Source: an uncultured Christensenella sp. | GTDB taxonomy: Bacteria > Bacillota_A > Clostridia > Christensenellales > Borkfalkiaceae | DNA: 64,000 nt | Reading direction: 5' to 3' | Assembly: GCA_910579295.1 (NCBI GenBank) | Contig: CAJTTC010000004.1 | Coordinates: 1-64,000 of the forward strand | Shown: piece after piece, positions 43,334-51,601 of the stretch | How positions within the stretch are numbered: the first letter of the stretch is position 1 | Layout: each line of letters begins with the position of its first letter | Translations under genes and position numbers: made by a program | Notes under the pieces: model-generated | What the model was told of the DNA's origin: nothing | Database searches by the model: none | What the model saw: only the letters and a program-made list of their open reading frames with translations

Positions 43334-44632
43334 ATGAAAGTCTTAAAAACAATCGGCAACTGCTGCTTGGTGTTCTTATGCGTCATCAGCGTTTGCGTGA
43401 TTATCGCCTTCGTTTACTACCATTATTTCGTCAAAGATACGACTATCGGCGTCAACAATATCAACGACCAACTTGCCGTAGATATTAAGAAAGACGAAGA
43501 TTTGACACCCGAAGAACGTAACGAGTTCGAGGAACGGTGGTTTATGGAAGCGAGTTACTACTCAAACGCAAAGAACAACGGCGTGCAGTTACAGGAACTC
43601 AAATACAACTACTTTACAGGCTACAACCTTACAAGCGACCAATACCGCTCGACGGGTATGCAGTATATGGGCGACTTTGAAACTTACATGAACGAGGTCA
43701 ACAGCGATAAAGAAGCCCAACAGCGAGTGCTTTCCGAGTTCTACTACTACGATACGACGAACGGTATAACGTGGAGCGGTTTCAAAGGTCAGTACGGCAG
43801 CGTGGCAACCACGCTCAACCGTGAACAGCAATTTATTATCAAGATTGACAACCGTCCGTTCTCGATACAACTTACCGGACAATACGACGTTTACGGAAGG
43901 CTCTGGGGCTTTTTGTGGAATGTCAAGCAAGGTACGGTTTATTTCGATTACGGAGACGTGTTCGACTGCGTATTCTCGGCTATCAAGAGCAACGATCACG
44001 GCTACGGCGATTACTATATCACGCTCGACCTTTCGCAATACTTTACCATTCGGGAATACGACACGGCAACAAAGAAATTCAAGGCGGACGACGTAACCGA
44101 CATTATCAAAAACTACGCCGTGTTGAAGTTCCACTACGACGAGAACGGCGCAAGAAACAGCACACAATCGCTTTTCGGCTCTATCGCCTGCAATCCGAGT
44201 TACGACACGTCGGACGAACAAATCGACACTACCTATTGGCAAGAGCGTATGACGTACAATCTCGACAGCACAAGCAAACTGAACGGCAAGGAAGTCTTTA
44301 TTTACCGTTACAGCGAAGTTTACGACGGATATTTCCTTTCGATGTCTATGGACGCCAAAAAATTATTTGCGGATATGCCGAGAGCAAAGGTAAACATAAC
44401 GCTCGACTTGGATAACCCGAATTTGGAACATAGCATTGTCGGTCTGGACTACGACGCTTTCAACGGATTGGAAATCGACACGCTTATCATTCGGGGCGGC
44501 ACACAAACCTTTTATCTGCTCGAAAAGTCGCTGAACGATACGCAGTTGCGTACGCTCAAACGCACTCGGAACATTACGCTCGACGGTATGCAAAACGCTA
44601 TCAACAGCGAATATGCGGAGGTGATTTTATGA
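43334..44632 (+). CDS. Membrane-anchored protein of the inovirus-like module
   Basis: The 432-residue protein starts at ATG 43334 behind AAAAGGAGG; a longer upstream frame would run through the coat gene. One N-terminal membrane helix (CCLVFLCVISVCVIIAFVYY) precedes a large ectodomain rich in Tyr, Asp and Asn with beta character. No known domain is recognised. It overlaps the next gene (ATGA). In this position filamentous phages encode virion tip or adsorption proteins, so a minor virion protein is the leading guess. Confidence 0.7.
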   Translation: MKVLKTIGNCCLVFLCVISVCVIIAFVYYHYFVKDTTIGVNNINDQLAVDIKKDEDLTPEERNEFEERWFMEASYYSNAKNNGVQLQELKYNYFTGYNLTSDQYRSTGMQYMGDFETYMNEVNSDKEAQQRVLSEFYYYDTTNGITWSGFKGQYGSVATTLNREQQFIIKIDNRPFSIQLTGQYDVYGRLWGFLWNVKQGTVYFDYGDVFDCVFSAIKSNDHGYGDYYITLDLSQYFTIREYDTATKKFKADDVTDIIKNYAVLKFHYDENGARNSTQSLFGSIACNPSYDTSDEQIDTTYWQERMTYNLDSTSKLNGKEVFIYRYSEVYDGYFLSMSMDAKKLFADMPRAKVNITLDLDNPNLEHSIVGLDYDAFNGLEIDTLIIRGGTQTFYLLEKSLNDTQLRTLKRTRNITLDGMQNAINSEYAEVIL

Positions 44633-45156
44633 AGAAAATCATAGGCTTGGTTATTCTCTATCTTCTCGCTTTCGTGCTTATCGTTGTCGGCGTGTTCTGC
44701 GGAATACGGCTGTATAAGGAAATCAAAGCCGAAAGTTACGTCAACGGCTCGATAGATATTTCAAACCGCTTTTCGCAAGAAAGTTTTAACTATTCGTCAA
44801 CGAGCGTGGTCTTCTACCACGACCTTTACGACGATACGAACACTTACAGTTTTGAGAAAGACTTGCTCAAAGTGGACGACTTCGACGGACAGAAAAAGAC
44901 CTATCAGGTAGTGCTGAACGACTATGTACTGCTCAATACGGAAATTAACGCAGGCTCGGTATTCGCAACGGTCAACATGGACTTTTACAATATCGAAGGC
45001 AAAATCGTAAACAGCGCAACGCTCAAAATATCCGTCAAGTTTTTAAGCGGCAAAACACAACTCACCCTTGCAACCACCGGAAACGAAAATGCGTCGTTCC
45101 TCGAACAGTATTTTACGGACAACGGTATTCGGCTGCAAATAATCGAAATTTTATAA
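44629..45156 (+). CDS. Membrane-anchored minor virion protein candidate
   Basis: The 175-residue protein starts at ATG 44629 behind GGAGGTGATTTT and overlaps the previous stop. An N-terminal membrane helix (IIGLVILYLLAFVLIVVGVF) is followed by a beta-rich ectodomain (SVVFYHDLYDDTNTYSF; LTLATTGNENASF). The topology is the same as in its two neighbours. No family is recognised. Confidence 0.65.
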   Translation: MKKIIGLVILYLLAFVLIVVGVFCGIRLYKEIKAESYVNGSIDISNRFSQESFNYSSTSVVFYHDLYDDTNTYSFEKDLLKVDDFDGQKKTYQVVLNDYVLLNTEINAGSVFATVNMDFYNIEGKIVNSATLKISVKFLSGKTQLTLATTGNENASFLEQYFTDNGIRLQIIEIL

Positions 45157-45167
45157 GGAGGCAAACA

Positions 45168-47360
45168 ATGTCAACGACAAGAAAAGTTTTAACAATCATT
45201 TTCAGTATTCTCATTATCGCTGCGTTTGCGTTCGTTCTGACGTGGGGCATCATAAATTGGTCGAAAGTCAAGGACGGTATGGCCGGCAACGGCTTATATA
45301 CGCAGGACGACGTTCAAAAATCCTACGAGGACGGTTACAACAAAGCGCTTGCAGACAAGGACGAATACGACAAACTCATCAACGGCTATCGTGATACGAT
45401 AACCACGCAAAACGACCTTATCTCGCAGTACACGAGCGAGGCGACAGCCCTCAATAATTCTATCAAGGACTATCAAGGGCAAATCGCCACTCTGAACGAT
45501 CAGAAAACCGCTCTCGAAACGCAGATTGACACGCTCAACACTATCAAAGCGAGCAACGAAACGACTATTACGGAGTTAAACGGGCAGATCGCCACGTTCA
45601 ATAATCAAGTGCTTTCTCTGCAAGCGAATAAGGACGAGAACGCAAGGCAAATCGAAAGCCTTAACTCGCAAATCGCCAATCTGCAAACGCTCAATAATCA
45701 GTTGCAGGAAACCAACGAATTGAACACTCGCACGATAAACGGACTTAACGCACAAATCGTCGGACTGAACAATCAGATTGCCGACCTTACGTTGCAATCG
45801 CAAAACAATTCGGCTGTGGTAAATGCACTCAATGTCAAGATTGCCGAATTGCAAAAATCGGTCAGTTATTACGAGCAGTATTTGGGAACGCTCGAAAGCG
45901 GCGAACAGGTTGTCGCTACGTTTGAGTTCGATGGCAGCGTTTACAACATTCAAGTTGTCAATAAGAACAGTCTTTTAACCGTAACCGAGCCTACCTCAAC
46001 GGCGTATGTCATTTTCAACGGTTGGACTGTGGACGGCGAGCCGATAGACCTTGCAACGTACCGCATAACGGCTAATACGAAAATCGTTGCCGACGTTACA
46101 CACAAGTACGAAGTCAATTTTATGGTCGAAGGCGAAAATCATAACAGCCAAATCGTACTCAAAGACGCAAAGGTAACTATCCCTGCCAACCCGACAAAGA
46201 ACGGCTATGTGTTCGAGGGCTGGACGCTCGACGGCAACAACGTCGTAAACCTTACTACCTACACCGTTACGCAGAACGTAACCTTTACGGCGAAATTCAC
46301 AAAATTGTACTCGGTTGTATTCAAGTATGAAGATACGACTTTGAAAACCGAAACGGTCAAGAGCGGCAATTACGCAACCGCACCGACGGCATCAAGTACG
46401 GCGTACAAAGTATTCAACGGTTGGAAAGTCAACGGCATAATGAAAGACGTAAGCGAATACCGCATTACGGCAGACACCGTGTTCGTTGCGGACATTACCT
46501 ACAAATACGACGTCAAGTTTATGGCGGACGGCAAAGTGCATAACTCGCAAATCGTCGAAAAGCACGCTAAACCTACCGTGCCGAGCAATCCGACAAAGAC
46601 AAATTACGTTTTCGTAGGTTGGTCTGTGGACGGAACGAACACCGTTGACGTAAGCAAGTACATGATTGTCGGCAATACGACCTTTACGGCGATTTTCCGT
46701 GTAGATAAGTTTACGGTTACTTTCAAGAACGGCAGTACGACAGTTTCCACGCAGGAAGTTACGAACGGCAGTTATGCGACAGTACCTACATTTAACACCG
46801 AAACCTTTAAGGGCTGGACGGTAAACGGAACGGACATTGTAAACATTTCGACCTATAAGATAACCGGCAACACAACCTTTACGGCGAAGTTTGGAACGTG
46901 GACGCTGTTAAGAGACGAGGCATATCACGCATATTCGGACGGTTACAGCGGCAATTCTACGGAAGTTTATATCAGCGGTCTGAAAGCCGGCGATAAGGTC
47001 AAAATAAGCGTCAACTTTATGCAGGCAAATATTCACGATACGGGCAGTAACGGTTATTGGTACAATTCGCCCGACGGCAACGGCTGTTACGGTTGGCAGT
47101 ATTACGGCGATACTTGGTGTGCTATGGACGAATACGGCAATATTACGGGCGGTTTCGACTTCGGCGGTGGCGGTGATGCCGAAATTAAGAGTACGTCGCC
47201 GTTCACTTCCATTCTCGGCGTTGTGGAATACGGAGTTGACAACACGTTTACTATCACCATTTCGTGCAAGAAGGACGGCGTATTGACTATCGAATGGAAC
47301 GACGCCGCAGGGTTCTACCTCGAACAAATGACGTTCTGGGACGTTATGGTTTTAAGGTAA
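45168..47360 (+). CDS. Coiled-coil protein with five InlB-type repeats, adsorption candidate
   Basis: The 730-residue protein starts at ATG 45168 behind AAGGAGG. A membrane helix (residues 7-30) leads into a long coiled coil (about 75-240), rich in Leu/Asn/Gln heptads (LNSQIANLQTLNNQLQETNE). Five repeats of about 62 residues (249-311, 314-377, 381-443, 447-510, 515-575) carry the FxGWxxDG and xxNTTFTAKF patterns of InlB B-repeats (Flg_new). A unique Gly/Trp/Tyr-rich C-terminal domain follows (576-730). The design is a stalk with a terminal binding head, suitable for host adsorption; the pIII role is inference. Confidence 0.75.
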   Translation: MSTTRKVLTIIFSILIIAAFAFVLTWGIINWSKVKDGMAGNGLYTQDDVQKSYEDGYNKALADKDEYDKLINGYRDTITTQNDLISQYTSEATALNNSIKDYQGQIATLNDQKTALETQIDTLNTIKASNETTITELNGQIATFNNQVLSLQANKDENARQIESLNSQIANLQTLNNQLQETNELNTRTINGLNAQIVGLNNQIADLTLQSQNNSAVVNALNVKIAELQKSVSYYEQYLGTLESGEQVVATFEFDGSVYNIQVVNKNSLLTVTEPTSTAYVIFNGWTVDGEPIDLATYRITANTKIVADVTHKYEVNFMVEGENHNSQIVLKDAKVTIPANPTKNGYVFEGWTLDGNNVVNLTTYTVTQNVTFTAKFTKLYSVVFKYEDTTLKTETVKSGNYATAPTASSTAYKVFNGWKVNGIMKDVSEYRITADTVFVADITYKYDVKFMADGKVHNSQIVEKHAKPTVPSNPTKTNYVFVGWSVDGTNTVDVSKYMIVGNTTFTAIFRVDKFTVTFKNGSTTVSTQEVTNGSYATVPTFNTETFKGWTVNGTDIVNISTYKITGNTTFTAKFGTWTLLRDEAYHAYSDGYSGNSTEVYISGLKAGDKVKISVNFMQANIHDTGSNGYWYNSPDGNGCYGWQYYGDTWCAMDEYGNITGGFDFGGGGDAEIKSTSPFTSILGVVEYGVDNTFTITISCKKDGVLTIEWNDAAGFYLEQMTFWDVMVLR

Positions 47361-47364
47361 GCCT

Positions 47365-48189
47365 ATGATAACGATAATTTTCGCTCCGCCTCGCACGGGC
47401 AAGACCTGTTTTATGACGCACGTCGCAAATGGTTATGCGTTCGACAAGGCTCGCAATCGTGCTATGGCTCGTGAAATTGTCGGGAAAATACAAAGCGGTT
47501 TTAACGGGATCAAGACTGTGCCGATTCACTGCGTTTCGGCAAACTACGATATGACGTTTAAGCGGTATCGGTACAGTCCCCGTTTCAGCCGTCGTATCAA
47601 CCCTTACCGCTTGGGCTTTGACAATCCGTTCGTAAAGACGCATTTCAATCTGCCTTACGAGGTGATCTGCATAACGGAAGCGCAGAAATACCTCAACAGC
47701 AGACTTTCAATGTACTTTCCCGATTGGCAGTCAAGATGGTACGAACAGCACGGGCATAACGATTTGGACGTCTATTTAGATACGCAGCGACCTATGCTAA
47801 TCGACGTCAATATTCGGGAACTCTCGCAATTCATAGAGATAGTGAAGTTAGACATTGCCTACAATGATTTCGGAAAGCCTTGCTCTCTTACTTGGCATAT
47901 TCGCCGCATAGAAAACAGCAGTCTTTTCGATAAGTATATGGCGAGCGGCAAGCAGGACAAGTCTTGCTATACGACAGAAGTGATTACGGCAGACTACAAC
48001 GTGTTTGCTTGTTACGATAGCCAATGCTGCAAGCCGAAGTTTTATCAAGGGCATTTCGACGAAGATTTTGATTACTCGCCGTCAGAGCCTACCGAGCAGA
48101 CGCTTGAAGGCTATATCCGCTATCTCGAAGAAAACGACGACGAACTACCCGAAGGCTACTATCAAAAGCGAGGTAAACAAGTATGCTGA
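47365..48189 (+). CDS. Zot/pI-like morphogenesis ATPase
   Basis: The 274-residue P-loop protein has Walker A APPRTGKT (residues 7-14), a Walker B-like VICITEAQ (100-107), and the downstream YLDTQRPMLIDVNIRELSQF stretch, which mirrors the sensor region of Zot/pI proteins. These ATPases drive assembly and export of filamentous phages and are the hallmark gene of inoviruses. No clear membrane helix is seen after the ATPase domain, unlike Ff pI. The gene starts 5 bp after the adsorption candidate and overlaps the next by 7 bp. Confidence 0.85.
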   Translation: MITIIFAPPRTGKTCFMTHVANGYAFDKARNRAMAREIVGKIQSGFNGIKTVPIHCVSANYDMTFKRYRYSPRFSRRINPYRLGFDNPFVKTHFNLPYEVICITEAQKYLNSRLSMYFPDWQSRWYEQHGHNDLDVYLDTQRPMLIDVNIRELSQFIEIVKLDIAYNDFGKPCSLTWHIRRIENSSLFDKYMASGKQDKSCYTTEVITADYNVFACYDSQCCKPKFYQGHFDEDFDYSPSEPTEQTLEGYIRYLEENDDELPEGYYQKRGKQVC

Positions 48190-48503
48190 ATTACAACAAA
48201 AACAAACTCATCAACGCTTGCCTTTGCAAGTATTACGAAACCTTTTCGCACACACTCGACACCGCCGACTTCGTGCCGGACAAATTCAACGACAAAATAC
48301 TCAATTACATTTTCAAGAATATGAGAAAGTCGTTTAAGAAAATCGACAAAGAAGATCGACGTTATCAAAAGCAATTAAATAAAAAGCAGCAAGCGAAATC
48401 CAAACAAGAAAAACGCCGTTTGAAACTCGAAAAACGGCAAGCCGAGCGAGAGCGCAAACTCGCTAAAAAGCAACAGCGAAAATCTAAAAAAGGAGGTAAA
48501 TAA
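48183..48503 (+). CDS. Lys-rich basic protein
   Basis: The 106-residue protein starts inside the end of the ATPase gene, behind GAGGTAA. The N-terminal half is mixed and the C-terminal half is almost entirely Lys, Arg, Gln and Glu in a helical pattern (KKQQAKSKQEKRRLKLEKRQ). Nucleic-acid or coat binding is likely from composition. No family is recognised. Confidence 0.65.
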   Translation: MLNYNKNKLINACLCKYYETFSHTLDTADFVPDKFNDKILNYIFKNMRKSFKKIDKEDRRYQKQLNKKQQAKSKQEKRRLKLEKRQAERERKLAKKQQRKSKKGGK

Positions 48504-48505
48504 GC

Positions 48506-48718
48506 GTGGGATTTTTTACCGCAAAACAAAAGCGTCTTGCCCGTAACTGTTCCGTCAGAGAACTCGAAAACGGCTATCACGACAGCGAGAGCGCCTTGCG
48601 TATGGCGTCTTATAGGGGCGACCAAAAGGCACTTAAACAGGCTATGAAAGTTCACGGCAATTACGAATACGCTTTGCTTTACAAAAATACGCCCGAATAC
48701 AACAAACGGCGTAAGTAA
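48506..48718 (+). CDS. Small basic helical protein
   Basis: The 70-residue protein starts at GTG 48506, seven bases after AAAGGAGG and 3 bp after the previous stop. It is helical, basic and Tyr-rich (KQKRLARNCSVRELENGYHD). It lies directly before the Rep gene and may be a replication accessory; no family is recognised. Confidence 0.6.
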   Translation: MGFFTAKQKRLARNCSVRELENGYHDSESALRMASYRGDQKALKQAMKVHGNYEYALLYKNTPEYNKRRK

Positions 48719-48755
48719 GGCGTCAAACGGTTAAACTCCGACGTGAAAAAGCGTT

Positions 48756-49790
48756 ATGGCTTTCGGTGAAACCAAAGTATATTACGACGGCTCGCACTAT
48801 ATCGCCATTCCGCACACGGAACGTCCGAAACGCTACCGCCCGCAACTCGTCGAAGAAGAAATAACCGTCGTCGATACAAAGGAACAAGGCTCTGACACCG
48901 ACAAGGCGACAGAGCCTTTAATTCCTTGTAAGACAGACGAAACGACGACTGCCGACAAAGTTATAACGGACGACGTATGCGAGGCTGAAACGGCTGTTAC
49001 GCCTCCTCAAAACGAGCGTAAACTCACGAAAAGAGAATTGTTTGACGAATTGTATAGAGAATATATAGACCTCCCGAAAAAGGAACGGGCATTAAAAATT
49101 ATGGACGGTATGCTGCCGTATTTCGACAGCGTGGAACAACTGAAATGGTATGTCGATTTGGGTATGGAACGCAAGTACCGCAATATTGTCGCTCGCCGTG
49201 TGCGTATGGTTAGAAAGGCGAACTTGGCAGGCTTTAATTATTTTTGCACATTTACCTACGACGACAAAAAACACACGGAAGATACGTTTAAGAAAAAACT
49301 CAAAAACAAACTGTCTTTGCTCGCGTATAGACAAGATTGGCGGTATATGGGCGTCTGGGAGCGTTCGCCCGAAAAGAAACGCTTGCACTTTCACGGGCTT
49401 TTCAATGTACCCGATAACGCTATGGTCGGTGAAATTGTGGAAAAGACCGATTACAGCACGGTAACTCATACCATGCAGACGATAAACCTCAATACCTATT
49501 TCGAGGAACGCTTTGGACGTAACGACTTCAAAGAATTAGATAAACGGCTGTTGGGCGAATCGCTTGCGTATCTTATGAAGTATATCGAGAAAACCGGCGA
49601 AAGGATTGTGTATAGCAAGGGCTTATATCAATACTTTATTTCCGACATTATGGACGAGGACATAGTATCGACTATCGGGCAAGAGGATAAAAAACTGCTT
49701 TTATTTGACGATTTCAACTGCTGGGATGAAGGCGTGCTTATGGGTAAAGTAAGCCCCGAAGTCATAGCGCAAATGCGGAAATGCAACTGA
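48756..49790 (+). CDS. HUH rolling-circle replication initiator
   Basis: The 344-residue protein has motif 1 CTFTYDD (164-170), the metal-binding HUH motif LHFHGLF (His211, His213), and a motif-3-like helix LAYLMKYIEK with Tyr272 and Tyr276 as candidate nicking residues. It would nick the plus origin and start single-strand synthesis. The N-terminal 90 residues are a charged extension. ATG 48756 lacks a clear ribosome site. A hairpin-rich intergenic region follows at once, as expected for a nearby origin. Confidence 0.85.
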   Translation: MAFGETKVYYDGSHYIAIPHTERPKRYRPQLVEEEITVVDTKEQGSDTDKATEPLIPCKTDETTTADKVITDDVCEAETAVTPPQNERKLTKRELFDELYREYIDLPKKERALKIMDGMLPYFDSVEQLKWYVDLGMERKYRNIVARRVRMVRKANLAGFNYFCTFTYDDKKHTEDTFKKKLKNKLSLLAYRQDWRYMGVWERSPEKKRLHFHGLFNVPDNAMVGEIVEKTDYSTVTHTMQTINLNTYFEERFGRNDFKELDKRLLGESLAYLMKYIEKTGERIVYSKGLYQYFISDIMDEDIVSTIGQEDKKLLLFDDFNCWDEGVLMGKVSPEVIAQMRKCN

Positions 49791-49794
49791 AAAC

Positions 49795-49866
49795 GCGGCG
49801 GCGTAAAGAAATGCGGGGATCGCGGAAAGCCTGCGCGCGACCCCGTATTTTAGCCGCCGCTTTTGT
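49795..49866 (+). promoter_or_regulatory. Nested hairpin after Rep: terminator or phage origin candidate
   Basis: GCGGCGGC (49795-49802) pairs with GCCGCCGC (49853-49860). Inside it, ATGCGGGG (49811-49818) pairs with the CCCCGTAT block (49841-49848), extended by TCGCG/CGCGA with one bulge. TTTT follows. It begins within 10 bp of the Rep stop. Confidence 0.7.
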
Positions 49867-49899
49867 TGCTACAATCTCCGTTGTGTTGGGTTGGGTTGT

Positions 49900-49965
49900 G
49901 CAGGGCGTGTGCTTGTCTGGCGGCGCGCAGCGACGCCCTCGTATCAAGACAAGCACACGCCCTGC
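49900..49965. promoter_or_regulatory. 19-bp perfect inverted repeat: packaging signal or origin candidate
   Basis: GCAGGGCGTGTGCTTGTCT (49900-49918) is perfectly complementary to 49947-49965 and encloses a 28-nt G/C-rich region. In filamentous phages the intergenic region next to the replication gene carries the origin and a hairpin packaging signal. No T tract follows, which argues against a simple terminator. A TTGGGTTGGGTTG stretch lies just before it (49887-49899). Confidence 0.7.
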
Positions 49966-50008
49966 TGTCAGTTAGCATATAAATCTATGATTGGGAGTGC
50001 CATTTGCT

Positions 50009-50036
50009 TTGATTTTTCCTTAAATTGTGCTATAAT
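50009..50036 (+). promoter_or_regulatory. Promoter of the lincosamide nucleotidyltransferase-like gene
   Basis: TTGATT (50009-50014) and TATAAT (50031-50036) are 16 bp apart; the -10 is extended (TGCTATAAT). Confidence 0.7.
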
Positions 50037-50085
50037 ATATTTGCTCATTTAGAGCGATAAACAGTAATTTGTGAGAAGAACTTAT

Positions 50086-50577
50086 ATGAATAGGAAAGAG
50101 ATAACAACAAAAGAAGATTTAATGACTATTATCAATTTATTAGAAAATGCAAACATAAAATATTGGATTGATGGTGGATGGGGTGTTGATATATTAGCAG
50201 GTAAACAAACACGAAATCATAGAGATATTGATGTAAATTTTGATGCACAACATACAGAAAAATTATTAAATCTACTTTTTGAATATGGATATAAAATAGA
50301 TACAGATTGGAAACCTGTTAGGATAGAACTATATAGCGAAAAATATGGATATTTGGATATTCATCCATTTATTTTGAATGAAGATGGAACTTCAAAACAA
50401 GCAAATTTAGAAGGTGGATTTTATGAATTTGAAAAAGACTTTTTTAGTAATGCTATTTTTGAAGGAAAAACAATTCCTTGCATATCCCTAAAAGGACAAA
50501 AAATTTTCCATTCGGGATATGAGTTAAGAGATAAAGATAAGCAAGATATTGCAGTTCTTGAGAGTATATCAAAATAA
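50086..50577 (+). CDS. Lincosamide nucleotidyltransferase-like protein (Lnu/LinA type)
   Basis: The 163-residue protein starts at ATG 50086; an in-frame GTG lies 15 bp upstream. The nucleotidyltransferase core is WIDGGWGVDILAGKQTRNHRDID, with catalytic Asp residues in HRDIDVNFD. GYLDIHPFIL and CISLKGQKIFHSGYEL also follow the Lnu(A)/Lnu(C) pattern, and the length fits. Such enzymes adenylylate lincosamides in the cytoplasm and cause resistance. The gene is much richer in A/T than its neighbours, which indicates recent transfer. The activity is inferred from family resemblance. Confidence 0.8.
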   Translation: MNRKEITTKEDLMTIINLLENANIKYWIDGGWGVDILAGKQTRNHRDIDVNFDAQHTEKLLNLLFEYGYKIDTDWKPVRIELYSEKYGYLDIHPFILNEDGTSKQANLEGGFYEFEKDFFSNAIFEGKTIPCISLKGQKIFHSGYELRDKDKQDIAVLESISK

Positions 50578-50620
50578 TTAAACAAATTTCAATTTAACGG
50601 AGAATTATAAACGACCTATA

Positions 50621-51061
50621 ATGAATATCTATGAATTAGTGCCATATACCGACGCAGACCACGATAATTATATAAAGTGCCAAATGGACGCTTTTGAAAA
50701 GTATATATTAGAGTTCTTTGGTGTTTGCGATATGGCTATTATGGAAAATCATTTGAAACAATTAAAACCTAATCTTCTTAAAATTGCAGTTAATAGTCAA
50801 ATTGCCGGATATGTTTATTATAAAGAAAAAAGTACAAAAATTATAGTAGATGTTTTTACATTGTTGCCTGAATATCGTAACAACGGATTAGGCTCTTTAA
50901 TCTTGCAAGACTTTATTAAAAAGGCAAATGAATTAAATAAACCGATATTTTTGGATACTTTTAAGAGTAATCCTGCAAAGAATTTTTATGAAAGAAATGG
51001 CTTTGTCGTTGTGGACGAAAATTTCTCTCACTACATTTTGAGATATGGAAAAGTTATTTGA
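50621..51061 (+). CDS. GNAT-family acetyltransferase
   Basis: The 146-residue protein has a complete GNAT fold: motif A is VFTLLPEYRNNGLGSLILQD (acetyl-CoA pyrophosphate loop), and motif B includes NPAKNFYERNGFVVV. The substrate is unknown. It is A/T-rich like the gene before it and lies 43 bp downstream, so the two may have been acquired together. An AAATTTCAATTT palindromic word sits in the gap and again just after the stop. Confidence 0.85.
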   Translation: MNIYELVPYTDADHDNYIKCQMDAFEKYILEFFGVCDMAIMENHLKQLKPNLLKIAVNSQIAGYVYYKEKSTKIIVDVFTLLPEYRNNGLGSLILQDFIKKANELNKPIFLDTFKSNPAKNFYERNGFVVVDENFSHYILRYGKVI

Positions 51062-51091
51062 TACGATAAATTTCAATTTATCTTACACCAA

Positions 51092-51128
51092 AAACGCCGA
51101 GAGGTCAGCAGATCTCTCGGCGTTTACT
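51092..51128. terminator. Bidirectional terminator between convergent genes
   Basis: A perfect 12-bp stem (AAACGCCGAGAG, 51092-51103, with 51114-51125) is flanked by A and T runs. It separates the GNAT gene from the minus-strand operon. Confidence 0.88.
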
Positions 51129-51587
51129 TTACTCGAAACTATACTCCCGACAGCCTTTTTGCAATATATGACTTTCGGTTTTTTTAAGAAAGTGCTTTTT
51201 TCGTTTATTCGCAGATAAGTCTATTAAACAGTCTAACGAATAAACGGTTATGCGATATGTATGCGTTTTACCATGCGGCGGTTTCGGTCCGGCATATCGG
51301 TGCATGCCGTATGCTACGCCTTGAGTTGCGCCGATATCCGAAACGCATTTGCCTGTTGGAATTGCTTTTATGATTTTGCCCGACGCCGGAATATTCCAAA
51401 TTACCCAATGCGTAAAGTTCTTTATAGGGTGGCTTATATCTTCCAAAGTAACGGCAAGCGTTTTTGCTTTTTCGGATAAATTTTCAATGATTATTTCGGG
51501 CGATAAATCTTTTCCTCTGCCTGTATATTCAATAGGAAATTTATCGCCGTTTGTAAAATCGGGTAAAGTAAATTTCAACTGCTCCAT
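51129..51587 (-). CDS. YbhB/YbcL-type PEBP protein
   Basis: The 152-residue phosphatidylethanolamine-binding-protein fold member has the DLSPEIIIENL, THWVIWNIPA and GPKPPHGKTHTYRITVY signatures that line the ligand pocket. Bacterial members are small soluble proteins with poorly known ligands. It is the last gene of a five-gene minus-strand operon (gaps of 5-18 bp) running from 54819. Confidence 0.88.
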   Translation of the reverse strand: MEQLKFTLPDFTNGDKFPIEYTGRGKDLSPEIIIENLSEKAKTLAVTLEDISHPIKNFTHWVIWNIPASGKIIKAIPTGKCVSDIGATQGVAYGMHRYAGPKPPHGKTHTYRITVYSLDCLIDLSANKRKKHFLKKTESHILQKGCREYSFE

Positions 51588-51601
51588 AACTAAATCTCCG
51601 G

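Larger units (their letters stand above)
42300..50000 (+). mobile_element. Inovirus-like (filamentous phage) prophage body
   Basis: Eleven co-directional genes match the order of a filamentous phage: small basic protein, candidate ssDNA-binding protein, hydrophobic coat-size peptide with terminator, three membrane-anchored proteins, a Zot/pI-like ATPase, two basic proteins, an HUH Rep, and a hairpin-rich intergenic region. The Zot-like ATPase and the HUH Rep are seen directly; the other roles are inferred from size, topology and order. The boundaries are approximate. The recombinase-LexA-sigma block at 37.4-42.2 kb probably belongs to the same element. No relaxase, VirB4 or VirD4 is present, which argues against a conjugative element. 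Confidence 0.75.

Noticed and set aside
43589..44242. Minus-strand frame of 217 codons within the inovirus-like module
   Set aside because: It is opposite a gene with signal-anchor topology and a strong ribosome site; the antisense product has no recognisable pattern.
48756..49790. Relaxase of a conjugative element
   Set aside because: The HUH layout (HFH, short C-terminal region) and the adjacent small genes fit a rolling-circle Rep better; no coupling protein or T4SS accompanies it.
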